DNA from: Paraspadella gotoi
Taxonomy: Eukaryota; Chaetognatha
Reading direction: 5' to 3'
DNA: 64,000 bases
Assembly (NCBI GenBank): GCA_051294375.1
Contig: CM119265.1
Coordinates: forward strand, 6,036,227-6,100,226
The number at the start of each line of letters is the position of its first letter. Position 1 is the stretch's first letter. Under the pieces are notes generated by a model, which was not told the DNA's origin, ran no database searches, and worked only from the letters and a program-made list of their open reading frames with translations. The translations under genes and the position numbers were made by a program. Below, one piece after another: positions 53,243 to 63,288 of this stretch.

Positions 53243-53935
53243 ATGGCGACCTTAGGATTGCCGGTTCCCGAAGCCAACGTTCTTTCTACTGAGCCTGAGG
53301 CGTCCATCTCGATGGACGGGTCTCCCTTCTACAAGGGCCGCCTCGTTGTCGCGGAAAGTCGTCTCATCTTTGTCGTCCCCCCCGGCGAGACTCTCTCCGT
53401 CGACTACAACAACATTTGCCTTCATGCCGTCGAATCCGCCAATGAGACATTCTCCAAGTGTATTTTTCTTCTTCTCAATTCGAACCATGGCGAGACCGAG
53501 GAAGAAGATGATACAGAGGAAGAGGATGAGGCGGAAAACCCACTCGAGAAAATTATTAAAGATAAATCTTCCGAGTCTTCGCCTCACCATGGATTGCGCG
53601 AGAATGTCACGTCGATTCGTATTCTCGTGCCGGAATCCCACTTGATTAAGATTTACGCCGACATCACCGATTGTGCGGTTTGGCACAACCAGGAAGACGA
53701 TGTCAGCGATGAAGAAGAAGACGAGGAACAAGACGAATTCGATTCTGAGGAAAACGAGGATGAATTGGGCGAGAGCGAAGATTCGATGGAATTAGGTCAC
53801 GTGAACGTCGCAATGTCCAACTCTTTTCCCGCCGACGAAGACATGACTTCGAGCGGAAGGCGAATCCTGCGTCATCTCGAGTCCATCATGGTTCGCGCCG
53901 AAAGTAATTTGCCCGACCTTGGACTGCAACACTGA
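53243..53935 (+). CDS. CLNS1A: pICln, methylosome subunit and Sm-protein assembly chaperone
   Basis: Single exon, 230 residues. The N-terminal PH-like domain contains YKGRLVVAESRLIFVVPPG, then LSVDYNNICLHAVESANE and CIFLLLNSNHG. An acidic loop interrupts it, and it resumes with VTSIRILVPESHLIKIYADI. The second half has acidic stretches (DEEEDEEQDEFDSEENEDE) and a C-terminal helix GRRILRHLESIMVRAE, as in pICln. The family docks Sm proteins on PRMT5 and holds them in a ring before SMN-mediated snRNP assembly. The absence of introns contrasts with genes to its left. Overall similarity is moderate, but domain order and acidic segments fit well. Confidence 0.88.
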   Translation: MATLGLPVPEANVLSTEPEASISMDGSPFYKGRLVVAESRLIFVVPPGETLSVDYNNICLHAVESANETFSKCIFLLLNSNHGETEEEDDTEEEDEAENPLEKIIKDKSSESSPHHGLRENVTSIRILVPESHLIKIYADITDCAVWHNQEDDVSDEEEDEEQDEFDSEENEDELGESEDSMELGHVNVAMSNSFPADEDMTSSGRRILRHLESIMVRAESNLPDLGLQH

Positions 53936-54030
53936 TCAAGTTGCACCAACAAGGATCTTTATTTTATTCCGTTTTATCTTTGGATTAAATATTACTGCTT
54001 TTAATTTTTAAAAATTACACAAGAGAACTA

Positions 54031-54744
54031 CAGGGGTGGAACTCTATATCTAGACAAAACTTAACGTTCTGCCCAGTCTGAACGATTTGAGATACAATAA
54101 TAAAATGAGTGGCAAAAGTTTTTTCTGTTATATACATGGAAACCAAATAAATTTTTAAGCTATGACAGTATTATATCTTATCTTCAATTCACCTGATTTT
54201 AAACTTTTCTTCACTATCCAAATTAAACCTATTTAATTGTTTTCAGGTAAGTAAAACAAAATTTTAGGAAGATTTCTTACCGTTTTGACCCTTTTATGAT
54301 GCATTCAGAAATCTTATATGATTAATTTAATTATCTGACAATATCGTTAATAATTTCTTAAATTAAATTAAGTTTTAATAAAAATTAAACTATAACAGTA
54401 ACTTACCCGAACCTTACATGCTTACTTCAATTTTTTTTAAACCAAAATGCAATGTACACCTTGCTAGAAGCATTTTATACTACAAAGAAGTACTTTCATA
54501 AATATTTTTAACTCTTATGTCTTAGAATGAGATTAAACAATAAGCATTCAAACATTTTTTTTCCAAACCGCGCTGTTGCCTTTGCTGCTTTAAAAAAAGC
54601 ATATCAGAGAATTTCAAAAGAATTAATATATCGTCTAAAAGCTAAGAAATATAATACGAATATTTATTCGGATTTTAAGAATGAATAAGTATTTTACTGT
54701 AATGATTTTTTAAGATTTTGTCTAGATATATGGACCCACCCCTG
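54031..54744. mobile_element. hAT-like non-autonomous transposon
   Basis: 714 bp. The left end is CAGGGGTGGAACTC, then TATCTAGACAAAAC. The right end, read on the minus strand, is CAGGGGTGGGTCCA, then TATCTAGACAAAAT. CAGGGGTGG is a common hAT terminus. The flanking octamers GAGAACTA and TATATCTA match at five of eight positions, so the target duplication is degraded or absent. The interior is AT-rich without a transposase frame. Confidence 0.7.
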
Positions 54745-54781
54745 TATATCTATCTGTTCCTCTTTACTTTCTTTTACAGCC

Positions 54782-56272
54782 ATGGGGATCAAAGGATTAT
54801 GGCCCCTTTTAAAATCGGCAGGTCGACCAGTTCAACTCTCGGACCTCAGCGGTCTGATTTTGGGTGTTGACGCTCCCGTCTGGGTTTTGCAAGCGAAGCG
54901 AAACTTTCATCCTGTTTTGCGCCTGTTTATTTGGCGCATTTCTAAGTTGCTCAGAGTCGGGGCTCGTGTCGTCGTCGTTTTCGACGGACGAAAACCAGAT
55001 TTGAAATCGGAAACGATCGAAACGCGAATGTTAAATGCGCGACGTTACTATTCCATCAAGCCGAAAAGCATTCGTCCCGATCTCAAAGACGATGCTTTGT
55101 CGAAGACGAGTTTAAACTTGATGAGACTCTTGGATAGCATGGGCATACCCTGGTTGCGAAGCGAGGGCGAGAGCGAAGCCTGTCTCGCCAAAATGAACGC
55201 GAGCGGAGTTGTGGACGTCGTCCTCACCGGTTTTTTTTTTTTTTTTTGTTTTGTTTTTTTTTTTTTTTTTTACATTCTAGAACAGAAGATTTTTTTTTCT
55301 CGAAGTTGGCCGTGGACGGAGGGGTGGGGGGGTGAGTGACAATCTTTAATAACTTATAGATAAAAAAAATAACGATCGTTGAAAATGAAATCGACATCTA
55401 TTGGCCAAGATATAACAGTTATATTAATGAGACTTAGAACGTAGTAACTTATGAAAAATTTCCTTAGTGAAAAAATCTCCTGTTTCTTTAATTAAAAAGA
55501 GGACATTGATGCCTTTCTTTTTGGCGCAAACCGGGTTTTACGAGGATTTACCGTCGACGAAAAAAAAAACCAAATGCTTTTATTTGACGCGTGCGATCTC
55601 AAAGCTCGTCTCTCTATCAATCGCAAAAAGCTCGTCGCTCTCGCTCTCTTAACTGGATGCGACTATCTGCCTCGCGGAGTGCCGGGGGTAGGGCTCTCGA
55701 GGGCATTTCGGTTCTTAAGCTCTTTATCGAATGACGTCGACTCTTTAGAACGGTTGCGCCAATGGAGATCGCTGACTACGACGGAGGAAGAGGCGCCCGT
55801 GGTGGAGCGTAGATCCGCTCGTTTGAGAATTGCTAATAAGCCGAAAAATAATTTTCGGCGATGGTCAGCGACTGACACTCAAACGCGATCCAATCTCGAG
55901 ATATCAATTGCCAAGTTGGCGTTGCTCGACCCTCGCTTCCCCGACGAAAACGTGATCGTCGCCTTTATGGGCGACAATCGCGGCGTGGAAAGTGAAACTG
56001 ATCTCGCGCGTCGCCCGGTTTGGCACGAACCCAATTTTGGTGCTTTTCTCGATATAGTGACGAAAAAACTGCGTTGGAGTGAGGTGGAAATTAGGCGAGT
56101 CTTCGCGCCTCTTCGTCTTAAGTGGAAAAAGGAAAATGGTGAAACTCGCGGAGGCTGGAGACGATGCGAAATTTGCGACGCCAGGCTATGGTTTTCTGAT
56201 TATAGGGAGCACGTTAAGGAGAAACATTTGTTGGATTGCGAGGTCGTTGTCGAAAAGAATATGACTATATGA
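54782..56272 (+). CDS. GEN1-like: GEN1-like XPG/FEN1-family nuclease, compact form
   Basis: Two exons, 54782-55229 and 55500-56272, give 406 residues. XPG-N: MGIKGLWPLL, with Asp30 in LGVDAPVWVL. XPG-I: GIPWLRSEGESEACLAKMNA with acidic Glu130 and Glu132. The splice junction restores LTEDIDAFLFGANRVLRGF with Asp151 and Asp153. The helix-hairpin-helix region reads LALLTGCDYLPRGVPGVGLS, which is the GEN1/Yen1 form. All expected metal-binding acids are present, so nuclease activity is likely. The family cleaves Holliday junctions and flaps in DNA repair. The protein is much shorter than vertebrate GEN1 and ends with a Cys2-His2-like motif (CEICDARLWFSDYREHVKEK). A TTTTACAG acceptor ends two bases before the ATG. 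The intron holds long T and G runs. Confidence 0.88.
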
Positions 56273-56505
56273 GTATGACCTCAGAAGTATGAGTGTCTTT
56301 TGTTTTTCCAAGAGTTTTCCGACGGTGTTTTGTCATTATTAAGTTGAAGAAAAAAAACTGTCTGTTCATTTTGTCACCAAATGCGGATGTTAAGAATTAT
56401 ATAATTTCTCTAGAAAAAGTAATTTTAACCTTAAAGTTATTAGTATTATGAACATATAATAAAAATACAGTAGCATCCGTCAAGAATTTCTCAGAGGGCA
56501 AGCTC

Positions 56506-56692
56506 TATGAAATTGGTACAACCAATATAAAAATTATCCATTCATTTAATAAATAAGCTATCTTGCCCCTGACTTTGGACAGGCTTTGGTGGTTTAAGGC
56601 CTCCATCACTCTTACAAGATAATGACATAGCAGGTCCCTGCAAGCTTTCAATCAAGACTCTCTCACAGTCTCGTTTATTCACTCCCAGAGTA
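56506..56692. repeat. Dispersed repeat, copy 2
   Basis: Near-identical to 38428-38613. It begins immediately after the left terminal repeat of the surrounding element, so it may be that family's sub-terminal sequence, with the WARS intron copy being a deletion derivative. Confidence 0.9.
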
Positions 56693-57419
56693 CCTGGCTT
56701 CCCTATCAATGAAGTGGAAAATATTTCAAAGAATGTTTCAATTGTATGAAAAGACCACTCCCTTAAGTATTCTATAATATAGGAGTTAGTCTATAACTCC
56801 TATAGTTAGTTATTTGGGTGGGGTTTTTTGATAAATAAATAAATAAATAAATACTAGGGCGTAGAGATTCCTTAACCGTTAATAAAGGTGAAAAGAAAAG
56901 TTTAACTTTACCGTTATCTTTATTTTAACGGTTAAAATCGGTTAAATTGTATTTTTTCTTATTTTGATATTTTTGTAAAGAATATATTGTTTTCTTTAAC
57001 TTATTATGTTTTTAAATCAATTTTTCTTTAAGTGAAGCGCTCAAATCAGACTCGCGTTTTTTGGAATACGAATAAAAGTTTTTATATTTTTACTTAGTAA
57101 AAATGTCCAATGATTTGAAAAAAGACGGACGGCTTCTCTCCTGTCTGGAATCATTTTGAGAAAAAGGTTGTGAGAAAAAATTTGTCTAGTCAAATTTTTT
57201 TCGGAAAATTTTTGGGCTGAAATGAGTTGTGAATAAGGCGCTAATTTTTTATCATTATATAGTAATATTGTAATTTTAATAGCAACAATAAATCATTAAA
57301 ATCGAACTTTTTAAAAAAAATTATTTTTTTACCTAAAAGTAGACCTTGAAGACTAAAGTTTTGAACCCCCGCCCCTATTGAATTTTGGGCTGAAGATGAC
57401 TATCCATAACTTTTATAAC

Positions 57420-57600
57420 CTCCTCTAGCAGCCATGGAACGGGTCCTGGGCTTGGAACCAGGCTTGAGGGTTTGCCACACCCCCAAGGCGGCTTACGGCC
57501 GTCCTCACGCTTCTCGCAGGTTAGGTACTGGGTTGGGATTGAACCCGGTACCTCGTGGTCATGAGCTGGTGGCTTTACTCAATGAGCCACCGGGTCACAA
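57420..57600 (-). mobile_element. tRNA-derived SINE
   Basis: Read on the minus strand from about 57600: GACCCGGTGGCTCATTGAGT contains an A-box-like TGGCTCATTGAG. About 35 bp further is GGTTCAATCCC, an almost perfect RNA polymerase III B box. A GC-rich unrelated body follows (GGACGGCCGTAAGCC, ending near GCTGCTAGAGG). The composition differs sharply from the AT-rich surroundings. No cloverleaf forms fully, so a functional tRNA is excluded. Confidence 0.65.
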
Positions 57601-58142
57601 CTGAAAGTGTCATGCTTATAGGCGGGGTGAGCCTAGGTAATGCCCGACTACAGTGTAAAAGAAAATAAATAATTTTAAGAAAAAACATAAAAAGGACTCC
57701 CCGGTTACTTGTATTCCAAAGCTGTAAAGTATCTGTTGAATATATTGTTAAATCTTTAAGCCAAACATCAAAGAAATGGGACGCGGGTATTGGAGAAAGC
57801 CTCTTTAATACCACCAATTTTAAAAAATGAAAGAATTAAAAAGCTTTCTTCTTAAGAAAAACAACTTTAAAACGCCTCATAATGACACGAAGAGGAGAGA
57901 TGAAGTTTAAGAGAGAAACAGTCACCTCATTAGAATCTTTTTTAATTTAAGAATCGTGCAAACGCTTCTCTCATTAACATGAAAAAATACAATTTAAGTT
58001 TTAAAATTGATATTTCTACTTAAATAATTGCTGATTTTTTTTTTTTAAGTAAATGCCATTTTTGAAGCGGGGAACAAACTAGTTATGTTCCGGTGTTCTT
58101 TTAATTCATTATTACTTTTAAAATAGATTTTTAAAAGTATAT

Positions 58143-58188
58143 ATATATATATATGTGGGATTTGATCAAATCCCACATATATATATAA
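58143..58188. repeat. 46-bp perfect palindrome
   Basis: An AT dinucleotide run, then GTGGGATTTGATC centred at 58165/58166, and the exact inverse back into an AT run. It has no loop, so it is cruciform-prone. It lies near the right end of the mariner-like element. Confidence 0.85.
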
Positions 58189-58405
58189 ATACCCAATTTA
58201 CCCATACTTTTCGATTAGAGCTTGCTGTCTCAGAAATTCCTGACGGATGCTAATGTACATTAGTAGATGTAACATATTAGTGCAGAAATTTCAATAAAAA
58301 TACTTTTTGACCTGCTCGATCGGGTTTTTTTTTTCCACGTTTTATTTTTAAATGTTATTGAATTATTAAAAGGTGCAGTTCATTTTTATTCTTAAACGTT
58401 GCGAT

Positions 58406-59536
58406 ATGTTTTCTGTTGTATCTGTGCTCCGCCAAACTCGACATTGTCGCTTTTGCCGATTGTCTCTCCGTCCGACTTCCGCCGTCCCGACTACGGTCCA
58501 CTCGCGTTCTGCCTCTGTCGAAGTCATCGACTCAATAACCGTCATCCCCGGCGACGGAGCCCACCCGGAAATCATCGATCATTGCAAGAACATCCTTCGC
58601 CACATGAAGATCCCAGTCAAGATAGAAGAGTTCAAGTTTTCTTATCAGCAGAATAAGAGGAACGAAAACGACGATGTTAAGGCTATCCATCAATCCATTA
58701 GAAAGAACAAGATCTCACTCGTCGGCCACATTAGTCCTCCACCGGTTGACTATCAGGGCGAGAGCTTACACCTCATAAACGTCTTCAACCTTTTTGCCAA
58801 TGTGACCTGGATCAAAAGTCTTCCTGGCATTGAGTACAAGCACGGAGAAGTTGACTTTGTCATCGTCAGAGAGCAATTAGAGGGAGAGTACAAGAAGAAA
58901 GAGCATGCCGTTTGGTCCAAGGATTCCGGCACGGCTGTGGAGTCTCTCAAGGTGATCTCCCGGCAAAACTCGGAGCGCATCGCCCGGTTCGCCTTCGATT
59001 ACGCCACAAAATGGGGACGCAGCAAAGTTACTGCCATCCACAAGGCCAATATAATGAAACAGGGGGACGGTATGTTCCTGCACACCTGCCAGAGAGTAGC
59101 CAAGCTGTATCCGGACATCGAGTTTTCCGATATGATCATTGACAACGCGTCCATGCAGATGGTGTCCAACCCTCAGCAGTTCGACGTAATCGTCACCACA
59201 AATTTGTATGGAAACATCCTGGAGAATCTTGGTGCCGGCCTCATCGGTGGAGTAGGCGTGGTTGCCGGCGAAGATTGGAGTCACGAAGAGATCATGTACG
59301 GAATGGGGGCGCGGCATCCCTATTGGAAAGCCGCGGGAAAAGATATCGCCAATCCGACTTTTATGCTGCTGTCGACCTCGAACATGCTTAGAAAGCTCTA
59401 CTTTTACGACGAATCCGCCGCCTTGAGAGAGGCCATTTATAACGTTTACAGGGAAGGAAAGACTTTGACGGAAGATTTTAAGGGGACCGCCACAGGAGCT
59501 CAGTTCCTGGAAGCCGTGAAAAAGCACTTGGGATAA
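58406..59536 (+). CDS. IDH3B: Mitochondrial NAD-isocitrate dehydrogenase, beta-type subunit
   Basis: Single exon, 376 residues from the ATG at 58406. The first 35 residues are Arg-rich and lack acids (MFSVVSVLRQTRHCRFCRLS), a mitochondrial presequence. The core has TVIPGDGAHPEIIDHC, FANVTWIKSLPGIEY, VIVREQLEGEYKKKEHAV, IARFAFDYATKWGRSKVTAI, HKANIMKQGDGMF, MIIDNASMQMVSNPQQFDVI and NIANPT-like DIANPTFMLLSTSNMLRKL. It resembles the beta subunit more than the gamma or the catalytic alpha. The usual MPNLYGN reads TTNLYGN. As part of the TCA-cycle enzyme it would act with alpha and gamma subunits encoded elsewhere. Confidence 0.9.
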   Translation: MFSVVSVLRQTRHCRFCRLSLRPTSAVPTTVHSRSASVEVIDSITVIPGDGAHPEIIDHCKNILRHMKIPVKIEEFKFSYQQNKRNENDDVKAIHQSIRKNKISLVGHISPPPVDYQGESLHLINVFNLFANVTWIKSLPGIEYKHGEVDFVIVREQLEGEYKKKEHAVWSKDSGTAVESLKVISRQNSERIARFAFDYATKWGRSKVTAIHKANIMKQGDGMFLHTCQRVAKLYPDIEFSDMIIDNASMQMVSNPQQFDVIVTTNLYGNILENLGAGLIGGVGVVAGEDWSHEEIMYGMGARHPYWKAAGKDIANPTFMLLSTSNMLRKLYFYDESAALREAIYNVYREGKTLTEDFKGTATGAQFLEAVKKHLG

Positions 59537-59941
59537 TTTTATTTTTGTATGCTGGGGACAACCATGTTATTTTCTTTTATTGATCAATCATATTTATTAA
59601 CTAGTACCTTTCTAACGAAAAACATTTCGGGACCTTTGGTTTGGATTGTATATGGCATTTCCTGCAAACCAAAGTTTTTTTCGAATTCGAGTAAAAATAT
59701 TAATGACACCAAATTTATTATAAATATCATCACATTTACATACAACGTTGGATTGTTGGCTCTTGAAATATGAAAATAAATATAATTCTAACTTATAGTA
59801 TGTTACTTAATTGTTTCGTCTGAATCATTTTTGCTATTATGAAATAAGACCAATTTTTTGAAATTTTTCACCCTTTAATCTGTGAAAATTTTACTATTAA
59901 TGTAACTGACCAAAATATTGCTCGACTTAGGTAAAAATGGG
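59537..59941. other. Intergenic region, IDH3B to DNAJB6-like
   Basis: AT-rich, 405 bp. Only the 3' UTR and an acceptor-like CGACTTAG (AG at 59929-59930), 11 bp before the next ATG, are noteworthy. Confidence 0.5.
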
Positions 59942-60511
59942 ATGGGGTCCAACGTGAATAGCGATGATTATTATGAAATTTTAGGCATCCAGAGGACTGC
60001 CACCCAGGACGAAATTAGAAAAGCTTACAGAAAATCCGCTTTGCAATGGCATCCCGACAAGAACCCCGGCAACGAGGAGAGAGCGCAAGCGGTTTTCAAA
60101 AAAATTTCCGAAGCTTACGAGGTTCTTTCAGACCCGGCTCGTAAACGTCAATACGATAATGCGGGAAAAAACCTGGCTAAGAAGCGGTCGCCGAGAAACC
60201 GGCCCAAATTTGGATTTGGAAATTTTCGTTTTCAGTTTCCAGATCCGTTCGAGGTTTTCCAAGACGTTTTTGTTTCTGGGGGCGACGTTAGGATTAATGT
60301 CTCCTCGGGAGGTGGGCGCGCTGCAGGGCGAAATTCTCAGTCGACTACTACAAAGGTTTTGAACGGTAAAGTTACAACTACGACTACCACACAAACCGGA
60401 ACCACGACGTCAAAAAAGACGACGACGATGCACAACGGTCACGTCGACGTCATCGTCGAGCGCAACGGGAGGGTCGTGTCGCACACGGTGGACGGAGTGG
60501 AGAAAATTTGA
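59942..60511 (+). CDS. DNAJB6-like: DNAJB6/DNAJB2-type Hsp40 co-chaperone
   Basis: Single exon, 189 residues. Residues 8-75 are a J domain ([20 protein letters not shown], with the catalytic HPD in [11 protein letters not shown] and [18 protein letters not shown]). A Phe/Gly segment follows ([20 protein letters not shown]), then a Ser/Thr-rich part with eight or more consecutive Thr-rich positions ([20 protein letters not shown]). The end is [20 protein letters not shown]. The J domain, G/F and S/T-rich order matches DNAJB6, whose S/T region suppresses amyloid aggregation. It stimulates Hsp70 ATPase in cytosol or nucleus. It is shorter than the vertebrate protein. Confidence 0.88.
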   Translation: MGSNVNSDDYYEILGIQRTATQDEIRKAYRKSALQWHPDKNPGNEERAQAVFKKISEAYEVLSDPARKRQYDNAGKNLAKKRSPRNRPKFGFGNFRFQFPDPFEVFQDVFVSGGDVRINVSSGGGRAAGRNSQSTTTKVLNGKVTTTTTTQTGTTTSKKTTTMHNGHVDVIVERNGRVVSHTVDGVEKI

Positions 60512-60647
60512 AGATATTTAGGCTTGTGTGTGTGGGATGGCGAGGGGTTGTTCCAGCGCTAGACAAAAAATAACTCATTAATCATACTGAGCATTTCAAT
60601 TTATGAAGATATACTGAGACGCCAGGAGCTACTAAAAATTATATATA

Positions 60648-61608
60648 CACGGATTTAAAATAGGAGTGAAATGAAAGGATCAAATACTGTGGATAAATTA
60701 GCCTGTTGCCTAACTATTAATAAGAATTTTTTTACAATGAGTTTAAAATTGAATTAACAAATAAGAGAGGAAAAATGTTGCAAGAAAAGCTGCTGGAAGG
60801 CAAGCGCACCAGTTGCTATGTCTGATGTAAAGTGTAAAGTGTAAATGTAACATGTAAAGTATTCTCAATTTGCTTTATAGTTGGGGTCGCCCCACTCAAT
60901 GGGGTGAGTCAAAAATTTAGAATGATTTTATGCTCAAACGAAAATTTATACATTTTGAAGTATACTTTCAATGGACAAAACATTTCTTATATGGCTCTAT
61001 ACCCAAATAATTAATTTTTTAATATTTATTTATAAATAGGAAAGGCCAAAATTTTTTTTTATAATTTTTAAATTTTAAGACTAGATTCAGATAGCTCATA
61101 AAAAGTTGTCTACACAAAGTATAATTCTTTTTTAAATATTTTTATGATAAGTGAGTCAAAAATAAGAAAAACCGTAAAAAATCATCATCATCTTTCGATG
61201 ATTTTATCATTTTTTTAATATTTTCACATAAAAAACGTAAGAATTTTTAAAAGCTGTAATTATATTTCTTGTTTAACTTTTTATGCTCTTGCAGAATCCA
61301 TCAAAAAATTTTAAGATTTCAAAAAAAAAAGTTTATAATGTAAAAAAAGACAAGTAATATTTAATGTATTAATCAAGATGTATAATGTAAATTTTTTTTG
61401 AAAATGATTGCTTAAATATTTAGTCAAGACAACTAAAAATACTTTGCTAATAGTCGAAATTTTATATTATCTCTGGAGTTGGTCCCTATTTATAGGAACA
61501 TAAACGTCAGGGACTTTTCAAACTAATGAAATAAACAAATATTAATCACAGTCAGTCAGTTAAGATTTATAACAACTCTTTTCATTTCAATCCCATTTGA
61601 AATCCGTG
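60648..61608. mobile_element. Non-autonomous TA-flanked DNA transposon, copy B
   Basis: 961 bp with left end CACGGATTTAAAATAGGAG and the inverted right end finishing AAATCCGTG. Sub-terminal blocks (GATCAAATACTGTGG and, inverted, GTTGTTATAA with GTGATTAATATTTGTT) are shared with the element at 6108-6708, in the opposite orientation. TA precedes the left end only. The interior is AT-rich and non-coding. Confidence 0.7.
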
Positions 61609-61750
61609 AAATGTAATAAGGTAATAATATTTACAATTATACTTACATGTAAACATTTAATAATGTATATATAAGTGCTAATATATCTTGCTCCTTTCTG
61701 AGTACCTTCCAGCTATCGCATTTAACACATCGAATCGATCAAAGTGCAAA

Positions 61751-63288
61751 ATGCCTCCCAAGAAGAAAAATGGATTTTACTGCTTCATGGAGGAGTTGTT
61801 GCGAGCCAAGCAATCTCGCGGGGAGAGCGTCACCATGGCACAGATGACGGGAATCGCCAGTCCTATCTGGAAGACGATGGGGCCCGATGAGAGGGCCAAG
61901 TACGTCGCTCTGGCTAAGGGCGGTGGAGCGGAAGACTTTTCGTCGGCTGCTCCGGTTGTCGACAGACGCAAGAATAACCAGCGTCAATTCATGGCCGACA
62001 AGGACGAAGAGATTCGTCAAAAGCACGATCTTTTCAAAAGTCGTGAGAACGAGATTAAGGCAATGACTTTATCCTGGCCCCCGGGTAACGCTCTCATTCA
62101 CGAGCGCTTCTACGTCATCAGCTTCGAGTACTTTGTCAAGACGCAGGAAAACGTTTACTTCCCCTGTGAAGTGGCTGCTGCGCAGTTTTCGCTGCGCGAG
62201 GGAATCGTCCGCTGCTTTCATTCCTTCATCGATCCAGGATCGGTGCCCCTTGGATACACTGGCGCGGAGAGGAGCCGTTCCGAAGAGCGTCATCATATTT
62301 GCCCGTTTGATCGCTTCTCGGATTCGGTGTTCAATTCAGAAGACCCAGACGACGTGGACAAATTGCGGAGAAATTACGCGAATCACGTCGACGTTTACTC
62401 GCGCCTTCTCCGCTTTTTTACTGACGAAGGAGGAAAACGAGAGCGAAATGTTTTCACTTTTTCCGAGGAGGTCGTCGTCGTCGAAGCCTGCTTGGATTGG
62501 CTCTACCAGAGGGCCCGGCCCGAGCTGGGGCTTCGGGAAAATGTGATGCCTCGGCCGCTGCGTCTCTCCGGCCTAGTGCAACAGATGTATAGTCACTCAA
62601 AATCCGAACTCGTCACAGAAGTTCCCGGCATCAACTCGATTCAACTCTTGCTGACTCAATCCGTATGGGACTACACGCCAAAGATTCGCTGCTTCTTTCA
62701 CGAAGAAAAGGACGTTAAGTTTTGCACGTTGGCTCAGGTCAAACGCTGGTGCTACGCAATCTTCGACGGCATGAAGACGGAAAGTCAATGGTATCGCTTC
62801 CAGTTGACAGCCAACCACGTGCCGCCCACAAGCAAGGACGTATTTACCGTCGTCGCTATGGCCGAGCCCGACAAATCCTTCGGCATCAGTCGATTCGAGG
62901 ATTTTGGCGCCGCCTCCGCTAACTTTTGTCGCACAGATCAGCGTCCAGAATATCGGGACACGAAGGTCGTGTACCAAGAAGGAAGTAAAGCTGAACAGAA
63001 CGAAGTGGAACCAGCAGACCCTTGGCCGTCCCTACGACAGGTGCCTATAGTGGTTTTAGAGCCATGGATTTCTAATTTTCCTTTTCTTTTCCTACTTACT
63101 TTTCATCTCAGAGCACAGAGCCAAAGTCTCCTCTATGGGTTAGCGGCGCTAATGGCGGCGTCCCTGCACCCACGAGACCTGCGTTCGGGCGAGGCGTTGG
63201 GAGAGGCTTGTATCAACCGCCGAACAAGCGCGAAGAAGACAAAGTTGCCAGACATGGCAGGGGCAGGGGAATTTACCCTGCCCCATAG
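61751..63288 (+). CDS. MAEL: Maelstrom, piRNA-pathway protein
   Basis: Exons 61751-63040 and 63112-63288, 488 residues. Residues 1-60 form an HMG box (PPKKKNGFYCFMEELLRAK, IWKTMGPDERAKYVALAK). The MAEL domain (RNase H-like fold) follows, with EVAAAQFSLREGIVRCFHSF then IDPGSVPLGYTGAE, later KRWCYAIFDGM. The second exon adds an Arg/Gly tail (GRGVGRGLY, RHGRGRGIY) that could be methylated and bound by Tudor proteins, which is inference. Maelstrom silences transposons in the germline downstream of Piwi. An alternative frame without splicing reads through to 63391 but has worse composition. An acceptor-like TACCTTCCAG ends 38 bp before the ATG. Confidence 0.93.

Larger units (their letters stand above)
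56468..58255. mobile_element. Mariner-like 1.8-kb non-autonomous element with nested repeats
   Basis: The left end TA-CAGTAGCATCCGTCAAGAA runs on to AGGGCAAGCTC. The right end is its imperfect inverse, GAGCTTGCTGTCTCAGAAAT through ACGGATGCTAATG-TA. The pair is about 38 bp, flanked by TA on both sides. The interior has no transposase. It holds the second copy of the 186-bp repeat, a tRNA-derived SINE and a perfect palindrome. Nested insertions probably account for its length. Confidence 0.65.
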
